Positions 1-9,600 of a stretch of DNA of 64,000 nucleotides are shown here, piece by piece. Below the pieces are notes generated by a model that was not told where the DNA came from, ran no database searches, and saw only the letters and a program-made list of their open reading frames with translations. Numbering within the stretch: the first letter of the stretch is position 1; every line of letters starts with the position of its first letter. The DNA lies in NCBI RefSeq assembly GCF_034670125.1, contig NZ_JAXMOC010000001.1, positions 124,001 to 188,000 of the forward strand. The letters are read 5' to 3'. This DNA is from Maricaulis sp034670125. GTDB lineage: Bacteria > Pseudomonadota > Alphaproteobacteria > Caulobacterales > Maricaulaceae. The translations under genes were made by a program, and so were the position numbers.

Positions 1-23
1 TATCAGTCGCCCCAGGCTGAGCG

Positions 24-689
24 TCAACCTGTGTCTGCGTCGTTCAGTTCTTTCAAAAGGTCGGACAGGGTGTGCTGCAAATGCCGAGCAACCAGCGCCC
101 GGACGGCCCCGTCATCGCGAGCCAGCCAGGCCTTGAGAATTTCATGGTGCTCCTGTTCCGCCCTGGCGGGGCGACGGGTCGGCTCCAGGTGTTTTCGGAC
201 ATAGCGGTCAGACATCACGTTGAGGCGGGCGATGACACTTTCGGTCAGTGGCCGCCCGGCCGGCGCGATCAGCGCCATGTGGAAACGCCGGTTGAGCATG
301 CCGACTGTTGGCTTGTGCGCCTTGGCTTCCGTATCGAACTTGTCGAGGGCGTCAGTCGCCCGAGCGCGATCCTGGTCGGTTGCCTTGAGACAGGCGGCAG
401 CGGCAGCCTCGGGCTCGATCTGCAGTCGCAGCGCGAACACTTCTTCGGCTTCGGCATAGGTCATGGGCCGAACAAAGAAGCCGCGATTGGGGTGGGACAC
501 CACCAGACCGTCCTGTTCCAGACGCGCCAAGGCCTCGCGCAGCGGAATTTTGCTGACCCGAAACTCCCTTGCCAGGGCATCCTGGCGGATCGGTTCATTC
601 AATCCGAAAGCACCGGAAACGATTTTCTCCCGAACAATCTCGAGAATGCGGTCGGACAGGGTCCGAACCTCAAAATGGGTGGTTTCCAT
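24..689 (-). CDS. GntR-family (FadR/FCD-type) transcriptional regulator
   Basis: The protein has an N-terminal winged helix with the GntR pattern (DRILEIVREKIVSGAF, then REALARLEQDGLV, then PNRGFFV) at about residues 10-70. It is followed by an all-helical ligand-binding domain of FCD type with the usual acidic start (LRLQIEPEAA). The first in-frame ATG is at 689; the longer frame from 710 uses TTG and adds seven residues. The total length of about 221 residues is normal for the family. It lies downstream of, and on the same strand as, the carbonic anhydrase, with a 232-base gap. The ligand cannot be read from the sequence; FCD members often sense small organic acids. Whether it controls its neighbours is unknown. 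Confidence 0.85.
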   Translation of the reverse strand: METTHFEVRTLSDRILEIVREKIVSGAFGLNEPIRQDALAREFRVSKIPLREALARLEQDGLVVSHPNRGFFVRPMTYAEAEEVFALRLQIEPEAAAAACLKATDQDRARATDALDKFDTEAKAHKPTVGMLNRRFHMALIAPAGRPLTESVIARLNVMSDRYVRKHLEPTRRPARAEQEHHEILKAWLARDDGAVRALVARHLQHTLSDLLKELNDADTG

Positions 690-921
690 CGGGGTTCCGG
701 GGGCTGGCAAGGCTGTGATCGTATATCAAATACCGCAGCTTCCAAGCGCGTGGCAAACAGGCTTGCCGCCAAAATCGTGCGCGACCCGCCCGACACGGGA
801 AAATTTCCGGTGGCACAATGACCTGGGCCGGGTCCGGACTGGTCGGGATGGGACCGGAATGCCGTCGAACACACAGGGCCCGCGCCTCGGCCGGCTTGGA
901 CTGCCGGCCCCCTTTTCCACG

Positions 922-1611
922 TCAGATGGGCGCTGCCTGACAACAAGTCTGGAGCTCTTTCGATGCGCCGGTTCCCAGCCAAACCGAAAGTCGGTTGGGG
1001 AAATGGCGCGAGACGTCACCCACTCCCCTGACAGTCACGCCCAGATCGCGGACCAGTCCGTTCTTTATCGAATATATCCAGCCATGAATGGCAACTTTCT
1101 GTCCGCGCCCCCAGGCGTCGGCGATGATCGGATTGCTCGCAATTGACCGCACCTGCATCGCGACATTCCCTTCGCAAAGCGCGTCCAGGCGTTTTTCGGG
1201 ATCCCGTATTCGCAAGAGGTGGCTGGCGAGCTCATCCGACGTGTCCCGGATCGGCTGCAGCCAGTGGTCAATCAAGCCGTGACGCTCGCCCGACACGGCC
1301 GCTGCGACACCGCCACACCCATAGTGGCCGCACACGATGATGTGCCGGACCTGCAGCGTCTCGACAGCGTATTGCAACACCGACAGGAAATTGGTGTCCT
1401 GAGCGGGCGCGAGGTTGGCGATATTGCGATGGACAAACAACTCGCCGGGATCCAGCCCGACAATGTCATTGGCCGGCACCCGACTGTCAGAGCAACCAAC
1501 CCAGAGATAATCCGGATGCTGTTGCGCCGACAATCGGCGGAAAAAGTCAGGATCATCCTCGGTCTTGCGCGCCGCCCAAGTCGTGTTGTTGTGCAGCAGA
1601 TCTTCGATCAT
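922..1611 (-). CDS. can: Beta-class carbonic anhydrase
   Basis: The enzyme hydrates CO2 to bicarbonate reversibly. The zinc-site motifs of the beta class are visible: GCSDSRVPA (Cys plus the Asp-Arg dyad) near residue 40, and HYGCGG (His and Cys ligands) near residue 97, with HRNIAN between them. The 229-residue length fits the Can/CynT family. The ATG at 1611 has a GGAGATC ribosome site. The start is only 26 bases after the stop of the porin-like gene on the same strand, so it may be the tail of the nar transcript. Its role there is not evident; bicarbonate supply or pH balance during nitrate respiration is a guess. Confidence 0.93.
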   Translation of the reverse strand: MIEDLLHNNTTWAARKTEDDPDFFRRLSAQQHPDYLWVGCSDSRVPANDIVGLDPGELFVHRNIANLAPAQDTNFLSVLQYAVETLQVRHIIVCGHYGCGGVAAAVSGERHGLIDHWLQPIRDTSDELASHLLRIRDPEKRLDALCEGNVAMQVRSIASNPIIADAWGRGQKVAIHGWIYSIKNGLVRDLGVTVRGVGDVSRHFPNRLSVWLGTGASKELQTCCQAAPI

Positions 1612-1637
1612 GGCGATCTCCGTTTGCCCACTCGCCC

Positions 1638-2843
1638 CTAGTAATTCACGGTGAAGGCCAACCAGACCTTGTTGCGGTCCGCAGGTCCGCCGGTCGGACC
1701 ATTGTAGAATGCGCCCTTGAGTTGGAGGGAATAGTGGGCACTGAGCCGCGCCGTCACCACGGCATCAAGCTCGGAGCCAAGGTCTCCGCCGCCATTGAGG
1801 GCTTCAAAGTCGTGGAAGACGACCATCGCTGACAGGCCCTCGCCGATGGGCGGTTGCGCAGCGGTCCAGCCGGCACGGACATAGAGGTCGCGCATACCGT
1901 TCGCCGGGGTCGCCAGGAAGACATCCGCCCAGCCCTGATAGGCATGCAAGGTGGCGAGCGGCGTCGCGAATCCCCGTGACCCATTGCCATCAAGGTGCTC
2001 GATGCCGATGGCACCGTTCAAGCCATTGGCCGCCACGCTCGCCTGAGCCCTGAACATGTCCAGATCAAAGCTCGCCGGATTGTCACCATGCTCGCTCTGC
2101 CGGGCATACTCGGCAAACCAGGCAAGGTCGGCACCATTGGCGGTCGCATGTTGACCACTCCAGCGCACCCCATACGTCGCCGCGGAAAGTGCCGCCACAT
2201 CCTGATTGTCGACCAGATGCGCAAAGCCACTGACCGTACCGATGCTGCCCGCGTAGTCGACATTGAAAAGATGGGCATCGAGATCCCATTCGCCGGCCGG
2301 GTGATCATCCCCGAAGATACGGTGGACCCGATCCAGGTAGAGGTAGTTGAGCGACAGGCCTTCGTGGCCTGTCCAGGTCAACCTGAAGGCGTCAAACGTC
2401 TGCTCGTTCTGCCGGAAGCCGACATTGCCGACATGGCGGGCATCTCCCAGGATCACCCGTTGACGCCCGAGCACGGCGACCGTGTCCGACACACCATTGA
2501 AGCTGACCTGCAATCGGTTGAGCTCGGTTTCCTCCGGATCGGCGACGACCGGAAAGCCCGCAAGGCCGTTGGTTGTCGAATTGAAGTCGTCGACAAGGTG
2601 AAGCACGTTTTCCGCCTCGATCAGGAAGCGAAATCCGCCGACATCGCCACTGTCGACGCCAAGACGTGTGCGCAGCGTGAGGGCGCTGGCTTCGTCGGCG
2701 AACCCATCCTGGTCGACCTGTTCATAACGCAGCCTGGCATTGAACAGGATATCCGGCTCGGCCTGTGCGAGAGCAGCACCAGTGTTGGCAAACAGCCCGC
2801 AAACGCATCCCAGCAAAAGTGCGGATTTAAGTGTCATGGTCAT
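1638..2843 (-). CDS. Outer-membrane beta-barrel protein, alginate-export/porin-like
   Basis: A signal peptide (MTMTLKSALLLGCVCGLFA, cleaved after a TGAALAQA-like site) is followed by a run of alternating strands of the alginate-export (AlgE-like) or phosphate-porin type. Recognisable pieces are RLRYEQVDQDGF, LTLRTRLGVD, LGRQRVILGD and QTFDAFRLTWTG. The protein ends in a typical outer-membrane residue pattern (AFTVNY). I place the start at the ATG at 2843, preceded by AGGGAAG; the frame extends upstream to 2954 without a plausible signal. It begins 12 bases after the ppiC stop, so it appears co-transcribed with narGHJI. It may be a general diffusion channel for anions such as nitrate, but this is inferred from position only. 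Confidence 0.8.
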   Translation of the reverse strand: MTMTLKSALLLGCVCGLFANTGAALAQAEPDILFNARLRYEQVDQDGFADEASALTLRTRLGVDSGDVGGFRFLIEAENVLHLVDDFNSTTNGLAGFPVVADPEETELNRLQVSFNGVSDTVAVLGRQRVILGDARHVGNVGFRQNEQTFDAFRLTWTGHEGLSLNYLYLDRVHRIFGDDHPAGEWDLDAHLFNVDYAGSIGTVSGFAHLVDNQDVAALSAATYGVRWSGQHATANGADLAWFAEYARQSEHGDNPASFDLDMFRAQASVAANGLNGAIGIEHLDGNGSRGFATPLATLHAYQGWADVFLATPANGMRDLYVRAGWTAAQPPIGEGLSAMVVFHDFEALNGGGDLGSELDAVVTARLSAHYSLQLKGAFYNGPTGGPADRNKVWLAFTVNY

Positions 2844-2854
2844 GATCAACTTCC

Positions 2855-3688
2855 CTATTGAACAAGTGGGGATTGAGCCCCTTTGAGGTCGACCCCGGAG
2901 ATTTCGGCATCCCCGATGACCAGCGAAATGAACTGGGACACAGCCCGGCGCCAACTGGCGTCGCGCAGGAATTCCTCGACCAGAGGCCGCGCCTGATCGA
3001 ACTCGGGAATCTCGCCCCGCACGGCATGATCGAGCCGGATGATGTGCACGCCATAGGGCGTTTCAACCGGCTCCGGATGGATCGCGCCGGGCTGCATTTG
3101 CGCCAGCACTTCTTCAAACGCTGGCGTGGTCTGGCCGCGCATCACCTGACCCAGACGACCGCCTTCGGTCGCCGAGGCACAATCCGACCGGTCGCGGGCC
3201 ATGCGGTCGAACAGATCAGGCTTGTCGCACAGGGTTTCCAGGAGTGTCCGGGCCTCGGTCAGGGCCCGTTCAAACGCCGCCTGGTCGCGACGATCCGCCT
3301 GCAACAGGATGTGAGCCGGCTCATAGAGGTCCGGAGCGCGCAGTTTTTCGCGGTTGTTGTCGTAGTAGCGGCGACAGGAGGCCTCGTCCGGCTCCGGCGT
3401 CCGGACCTCTGTATCCAGCATAACCCGGATCAAGGCATCGTCCGGCGCTTCCGCCCGTCCGTCCGAGTCCGTCAGCGGCTCGGCGGTCAGGTCGAGGGCG
3501 CGGGCACGCTGCAGCAGGGCTTCCCGAATGGCGAGGGCACGAGTGGCCGCCTGCCAAGCGACCTCCGGGCGTTTGGCCGGGTGGTGCTGGGCTTCAGCCG
3601 CAATGGCCTCGGCGGAAATTTCGACACCATTGACGCGGACCGGAATGGCCGCTTCCGCGGGCTTTGAAATCAGGGTGCTGGTGGTCAT
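2855..3688 (-). CDS. Parvulin-type peptidyl-prolyl isomerase of the nar operon
   Basis: The 277-residue protein has a parvulin (PpiC/rotamase) domain in its C-terminal half: EPAHILLQA, then DRMARDRSDCASATEGGRLGQVMRGQ, then the end signature ETPYGVHIIRLD. The N-terminal half is helical, as in NifM/SurA-like chaperones. No signal peptide is visible, so it probably acts in the cytoplasm. Its ATG at 3688 overlaps the narI stop by four bases (ATGA), giving translational coupling. A PpiC/NifM-like gene directly after narI is common in proteobacterial nar operons and is thought to help nitrate reductase folding. The open frame extends to 3901 but that part overlaps narI. Confidence 0.9.
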   Translation of the reverse strand: MTTSTLISKPAEAAIPVRVNGVEISAEAIAAEAQHHPAKRPEVAWQAATRALAIREALLQRARALDLTAEPLTDSDGRAEAPDDALIRVMLDTEVRTPEPDEASCRRYYDNNREKLRAPDLYEPAHILLQADRRDQAAFERALTEARTLLETLCDKPDLFDRMARDRSDCASATEGGRLGQVMRGQTTPAFEEVLAQMQPGAIHPEPVETPYGVHIIRLDHAVRGEIPEFDQARPLVEEFLRDASWRRAVSQFISLVIGDAEISGVDLKGAQSPLVQ

Positions 3689-4389
3689 CTTGCCTCTCCC
3701 TTCTTCGGCTTCCGGCGAACCACCTGGTAGCCCTGGCGGAAGATGTAGCGGACCGGCGCGCTGAACATGTGAACCAGGCGCGTGAACGGGAAGACCAGGA
3801 AGATGGTCAGGCCCAATGCCAGGTGCGCCTTGAAGATCCAGTGGACATCCGCGACATGGGCCGCGACGCCAGGCTGGAAGGTGAAAATGCCCTGCGCCCA
3901 ACTCATGAACTTGGTCATCTCGTGACCATCAAGGTGCTGCATCGAGACCGCGATCGAACCGACACCCAGTAGCAACTGGGCGTACAGCATCAACAGGATG
4001 GCCATGTCCGAAAAACTGGTCGTGGAGCGGATCCGGGCATCGAAAAGGCGCCGGTGGAGCAACAGGCTCGCGCCGATCAGCGCCATGACCCCGGCGACGC
4101 CGCCGGCGATGACAGCGAGAAGCTGTTTGGCCCCGTGACTGATCCCCAGCGCATCAAAGATGCCGATCGGGGTCAGCAGGCCGACCAAGTGACCGAAGAA
4201 GATCACGAGAACGCCGACATGAAACAGGATCGAGCCGAGAACCAACTGGCGGCGCCGCAACAGCTGGCTCGAGCCGGCCCGCCATGAATAGGGCTCACGG
4301 TCGTAGCGGATGATCGACCCGACCACGAGGACGGCAAGGGCGATATAGGGATAGATGCCAAACAGGGCGGAGTTGAGAATATCACTCAT
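3685..4389 (-). CDS. narI: Respiratory nitrate reductase gamma subunit (cytochrome b)
   Basis: This is the membrane subunit that oxidises quinol and passes electrons to NarH through two b-type haems. Five hydrophobic spans are visible, beginning with the NarI-type N terminus (LFGIYPYIALAVLVVGSIIRYDREPYSWRAGSSQLL). Candidate haem ligand histidines lie in HVGVLVIFFGHLVGL and near the end in HLALGLTIFLVFPFTRLVHMFSAP. The length of 234 residues is normal. The ATG at 4389 overlaps the narJ stop by four bases, and the stop overlaps the isomerase start by four bases. Confidence 0.97.
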   Translation of the reverse strand: MSDILNSALFGIYPYIALAVLVVGSIIRYDREPYSWRAGSSQLLRRRQLVLGSILFHVGVLVIFFGHLVGLLTPIGIFDALGISHGAKQLLAVIAGGVAGVMALIGASLLLHRRLFDARIRSTTSFSDMAILLMLYAQLLLGVGSIAVSMQHLDGHEMTKFMSWAQGIFTFQPGVAAHVADVHWIFKAHLALGLTIFLVFPFTRLVHMFSAPVRYIFRQGYQVVRRKPKKGEAR

Positions 4390-5087
4390 GGCCGGCGTCC
4401 TTCATCAGAATCGGCGGCGGCCGGAACCGCCATCTTGGTGAGCATGTTTTCGGCAACCGGACACCCCGCCGACGGGTCGGGTCCAAAGCGGACCTGTTCC
4501 TCTTCCCAGGCCTGATCGATGGCCTCGAGGGTCTGCGGATCCTCGGCTGGCGTCTCGACAACGGATTTCTCGACTTCGGCGGGTCGGTCGGCGATCCGGG
4601 CCAGGTCGAGCAATACGGCCTGATAAACGCTTTCGCGCTTGCCCAGGCGCTCGGCCAGCGCATCAAGGACATGCGCCGTTTCGCCCAGCAGGGCCCGGGC
4701 CTCATCAAGCGGCCTTTGCGACAGGTATTCGAGAAAGAGCGGCAGGAAGTCCGGCAGCTCGCTAGCGGTGATCTCCAACCCGTTGCTCTCGTACAGGGCC
4801 TTCAGATCGACCATGGCTTGTCCGCGATCCCGGCTTTCACCATGAACGTGCTCGAACAGGTGAAGCGACAGCGCCCGGGACCGGTCGAACAGGTCAACAT
4901 AGCGTGCCTGAAGCTCAAAAAGGTCCCGCGCGCCAAGCTCATCTATCAGTTGCCCGACCCCGCTTCGGTCTTCCGGTGCGATGAGGTTCTCCTCCTCCAG
5001 AACACCCGCGAACCGGGAGGCGGAGGCCCGGATATCCTCGGTCGGATAGCTGAGCAGGGCGGCATATACCTTGAAAGACAGGGTCAT
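4386..5087 (-). CDS. narJ: Nitrate reductase molybdenum cofactor assembly chaperone
   Basis: NarJ is the dedicated chaperone that keeps apo-NarGH competent for Mo-bisMGD insertion before membrane docking. The 233-residue all-helical protein starts KVYAALLSYPTEDIR and contains the family pattern SLHLFEHVHGESRDRGQAMVDL and ELPDFLPLFLEYLS. The ATG at 5087 overlaps the narH TGA by one base (TGATG), which decides the start; the upstream extension to 5192 lies inside narH. The acidic C-terminal tail (residues 170-233) is typical of NarJ proteins. It is part of the narGHJI chain. Confidence 0.97.
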   Translation of the reverse strand: MTLSFKVYAALLSYPTEDIRASASRFAGVLEEENLIAPEDRSGVGQLIDELGARDLFELQARYVDLFDRSRALSLHLFEHVHGESRDRGQAMVDLKALYESNGLEITASELPDFLPLFLEYLSQRPLDEARALLGETAHVLDALAERLGKRESVYQAVLLDLARIADRPAEVEKSVVETPAEDPQTLEAIDQAWEEEQVRFGPDPSAGCPVAENMLTKMAVPAAADSDEGRRP

Positions 5088-6613
5088 CAGCTTTTCTCCA
5101 TCGGGGTAACCTGGGCGCGCCGTCGCGGACTTCCGAACAGCGAGGCCTTGCTCTGCCCGTCCGAGCAGCCATTGCCGAAGCTGAAGCCGCACTCACCGCG
5201 GATGTCGAAGGCTTCCTCCGCCTCTTCGCGATGCGAGGTCGGAATGACAAAACGGTCCTCGTAATTGGCGATCGCCATGATCTCGTACATGTCCTCGATC
5301 AGGTCCTCGGTGAGACCGACCCGCTCGGCGATCGAGGCATCGATCACGCCTTCAACCGTTTTCGACCGCATATAGGCCCGCATGGCGAGCATGCGTTCGA
5401 GACCCAGCGCGACCGGCGCCTCATCCCCGGCCGTCAGCAGGTTGGCCAGATAGCGAAGGGGGATGCGCAAGGAGCGGACATCCGGCATCTCGCCATCCGT
5501 CTCGAGCGCGCCGGACTCAGCGGCGTTCTTGATTGGCGACAGGGGCGGCACGTACCAGACCATGGGCAAGGTCCGGTATTCCGGGTGAAGCGGGAATGCG
5601 ACCTTCCAGTCGATCGCCATCTTGTAGACGGGCGATTGTTTGGCCGCTTCGAGCCAGGCTTCCGGCACACCGTCGCGGCGCGCCTGTGCCTGGATTTCCG
5701 GATCATGGGGATCAAGGAAGATATCGAGCTGGGCCTGATACAGGTCCTTCTCATCTTCCATCGACGCGGCTTCCTCGATGCGATCAGCATCGTAAAGCAT
5801 CACACCGAGATACCGGATCCGGCCGACACAGGTTTCCGAACAGACGGTCGGCTGACCCGCCTCGATACGCGGATAGCAGAAGGTACATTTCTCCGATTTT
5901 CCGCTCGACCAGTTGTAGTAGATTTTCTTGTACGGACAGCCCGACACGCACATGCGCCAGCCGCGGCACTTTTCCTGGTCGATCAGGACGATGCCGTCTT
6001 CCTCCCGCTTGTAGATCGCACCGGACGGGCAGGCCGCCGCGCAGGTCGGATTGAGGCAATGCTCACACAGGCGCGGCAGATACATCATGAAGGTGTTCTC
6101 GAACTCGCCGTAGATCTCCTTCTGGATGCCTTCGAAATTGTAGTCCTCGGACCGCTTGGAAAACTCGCCGCCGAGAATTTCCTCCCAGTTGGGACCCCAT
6201 TCGATCTTCTCCATCCGCTCGCCGGTGATCAGTGAGCGCGGACGGGCGGTCGGAAAGGCCTTGGATTCCTTGGCCGATTGCAGATGGCCATAGTCGAAGG
6301 TGAACGGCTCGTAGTAGTCGTCGATTTGAGGCAGGTCGGGATTGGCGAATATCTTCGCCAGCACCCGCCATTTGGACCCCATTTTCGGATGCAGGGAACC
6401 ATTGCCGGAGCGCTTCCAACCGCCATTCCAGCGGCCCTGGTTCTCCCAATCCTTGGGATAGCCAACACCCGGCTTTGTCTCGACATTGTTGAACCAAGCG
6501 TATTCAACGCCCTCGCGGCTGGTCCAGACATTCTTGCAAGTCACGGAGCAGGTGTGGCAGCCGATGCACTTGTCCAGGTTGAGGACTTTGCCGATTTGCG
6601 CACGAATTTTCAT
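5087..6613 (-). CDS. narH: Respiratory nitrate reductase beta subunit (iron-sulfur)
   Basis: The electron-transfer subunit carries three [4Fe-4S] clusters and one [3Fe-4S] cluster between NarI and NarG. The cysteine groups are visible: CIGCHTCSVTC at residues 16-26, CEHCLNPTCAAACP near residue 183, CRGWRMCVSGCP near residue 216 (the Trp in a Cys position is the hallmark of the 3Fe cluster), and CTFCYPRIEAGQPTVCSETC near residue 243. The 508-residue length matches NarH. The start overlaps the narG stop by four bases. Confidence 0.98.
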   Translation of the reverse strand: MKIRAQIGKVLNLDKCIGCHTCSVTCKNVWTSREGVEYAWFNNVETKPGVGYPKDWENQGRWNGGWKRSGNGSLHPKMGSKWRVLAKIFANPDLPQIDDYYEPFTFDYGHLQSAKESKAFPTARPRSLITGERMEKIEWGPNWEEILGGEFSKRSEDYNFEGIQKEIYGEFENTFMMYLPRLCEHCLNPTCAAACPSGAIYKREEDGIVLIDQEKCRGWRMCVSGCPYKKIYYNWSSGKSEKCTFCYPRIEAGQPTVCSETCVGRIRYLGVMLYDADRIEEAASMEDEKDLYQAQLDIFLDPHDPEIQAQARRDGVPEAWLEAAKQSPVYKMAIDWKVAFPLHPEYRTLPMVWYVPPLSPIKNAAESGALETDGEMPDVRSLRIPLRYLANLLTAGDEAPVALGLERMLAMRAYMRSKTVEGVIDASIAERVGLTEDLIEDMYEIMAIANYEDRFVIPTSHREEAEEAFDIRGECGFSFGNGCSDGQSKASLFGSPRRRAQVTPMEKS

Positions 6614-9600
6614 TCTGCTGCCTCCATTTCATCACCGGCAGGGCCTTCGAGCCAATCGACCTTGTCCATCTTGCGAACAATGACGAACTCGTCGCGGTTG
6701 GAACCAACCGTGCCGTAATAGTTGAATCCGTAGGATTGCTGGGCATAGCCGCCAATCATGTGGGTCGGCTTGAGCGTTGTCCGGGTGACCGAGTTGTGGA
6801 TGCCACCCCGCTGACCGGTCAGTTCCGAACCCGGAACATTCACGATCTTTTCCTGGGCGTGATACATGAACAACGTGCCCGACTTGATCCGCTGAGAGAC
6901 CACAGCCCGGGCGACCAGGGCCCCGTTAGTGTTGTAGGCCTCGACCCAGTCATTATCGACAATACCAACCGAAGCCGCGTCCTCCTCGGACAGCCAGACA
7001 ATCGGGCCACCGCGCGAGAGTGTGAGCATCAGCAGGTTGTCGGTGTAGGTGGAGTGGATTCCCCACTTCTGGTGCGGCGTGATGAAATTCAGCACGATCT
7101 GCTGGTTGCCATTGGGCTTGGAATTGATCACTGGCGCCACGGTCGCGGTATCGATTGGCGGCCGGTAGACACACAGGCCCTCACCAAAGGCGAGCATCCA
7201 CTTGTGGTCCTGGTAGAGCTGTTGGCGACCCGTCAGCGTGCGCCACGGAATGCGCTCGTGCACATTCGTGTATCCGGCATTGTAGCAGACGTCTTCGCTC
7301 TCGATGCCGGACCAGGTCGGCGAGGAAATGATCTTGCGCGGCTGGGCGACCACATCCCGGAAGCGGATCTTTTCGTCTTCCTTCGGAATGGCCAGGTGGG
7401 TGTGATCCCGGCCGGTGTTCTGGGACAGGGCATCCCACGCCTTGACCGCGACCTCGCCATTGGTTTCCGGCGCGAGCATGAGGATGACCTCGGCGGCATC
7501 AATGGCCGTCTCGATCTTCGGCCGCCCCTTGGAAACGCCGCCCTCGCGCACAACGCCGTTCAGCGCTGCCAGATGCTCGACCTCGTCCTCGGTGTTCCAG
7601 CCGATACCCTTGCCGCCATTCCCGAGCGTGTCGAGGAGCGGGCCAAGAGAGGTGAACTTCTTGTAGAGGTTGGCATAATCCCGTTCGACGACGGTGATTT
7701 GCGGCATCGTCTTGCCGGGGATGGCCTCGATTTCACCCTTGGTCCAGTCCTTCACATCGAAGGGCTGGGCGATTTCGCCGGGCGTGTCATGCAGGATCGG
7801 GGTCAGGACGACATCCGTCTCCACGCCCAGTTCTTCCGGTGCGATCTCCGACAGTTTTTTCGCGAGACCCTTGAAAATGTCCCAGTCACTGCGCGCTTCC
7901 CAGGCTGGATCCGTCGCCGCCGTCAGCGGGTGGATGAAGGGGTGCATGTCCGAAGTGTTGAGATCGTTTTTCTCGTACCAGGTCGCCGTGGGCAGCACGA
8001 TGTCGGAGTAGACGCAGGTCGTGGACATGCGGAAGTCGATGGTGACCAGCAGGTCCAGCTTGCCCTCCGGGCAATTCTCGACCCACTCGACCTCATCGGG
8101 TCGCATGTCCGGCCCGGCCTCATCGCCCAGCACGCCGTGGCTTGCGCCCACCAGATGCTTGAGGAAATACTCGTGCCCCTTGCCCGAAGAGCCAAGCAGG
8201 TTGGAGCGCCAGACAAAGAGATTGCGCGGCCAGTTGGCCGGGTTGTCCGGATCGCCGCACGACAGTTTCACATCACCGGACTTCAGGCCGTCGAGCACAT
8301 ACGCCTTGGCATCGACGCCGGCCTCGGCAGCCGCGCGGGACAGGTCCAGCGGGTTGGTCTGCAATTGCGGTGCAGAGGGCAGCCAGCCCATCCGTTCAGC
8401 CCGGACATTCCAGTCGATCATCGAACCGGACCAGTCGCCCTCGGGCGCCGTCGGGGACAGGATTTCATCGACCGAAAGCGTCTCGTAGCGCCATTGTCCG
8501 GTATGCGCGTACCAGGCCGAGGTGGAGTTCTGGTGGCGCGGCGGGCGGTTCCAGTCGAGCGCGAAGGCAAGCGGCTGCCAGCCGGTTTGCGGACGCAGTT
8601 TCTCCTGTCCGACATAATGGGCCCAGCCGCCTCCGGACTGGCCGATACAGCCGCACATGACCAGGAGATTGATGATCCCCCGATAGTTCATGTCCATGTG
8701 ATACCAGTGGTTCAGACCGGCACCGAGAATGACCATCGACTTGCCATTCGTCTTCTCGGCATTGGTGGCAAAGGCCCGCGCCGTGGCGATGATCTTCTTG
8801 CGATCCACGCCGGTGATGGCTTCGGCCCAAGCCGGCGTGTACGGCGCCATGTCGTCATAATCACGGGCCACATCATCACCGCCAAGGCCGCGATCGAGAC
8901 CGTAATTTGCGCACATCAGATCGAATACGGTGACCACAAGCGCGTCGCCGTCTTTCAGCGTCACACGGCGCGCAGGAAGTTTTCGCGACAGGACGTCGGG
9001 ATGGTCCGTTCCGGCGAAATGGTCGTGGTGCTTGTTGCCGAAATACGGGAAACCGACCTCGACCTGCTCGTCATGCCGGTCATCGAGGATGAAGGACAAT
9101 TCCAGCTCGACCGGATCGCCCTTGCCGGCGCGTTGTTCGAGATTCCACTTGCCCTTTTCGCCCCACCGAAAGCCGATCGAGCCGAGCGGCGCCACATAGC
9201 TTGCCGATTTGCGATCATAGGCGATCGTCTTCCAGTCAGGATTGTTGTCCTCACCGAGATTGTCGGCGAAGTCCGAGGCCCGAAGCAGCCGTCCCGGAAC
9301 GTAGCGACCATCCTTCTTTTCCAACCGGACCAGGTTGGGCATGTCGGTGTTCTCGCGGGCATAACTCTCGAAATACTCCGCCTGGCGGTCGAGATGGTAT
9401 TCGCGCAGGATCACATGACCCATGGCCAGGGCCAGGGCTGCGTCGGTTCCCTGTTTGGGGTTGAGCCAGATATCGCCGAATTTCGAGGCTTCCGAATAGT
9501 CCGGGCAGATTACAGCGCTCTTGGTGCCGCGATAGCGTGCCTCGGTATAGAAGTGCGCGTCCGGTGTCCGCGTCTGCGGGACATTGGAACCCCAGATCAA

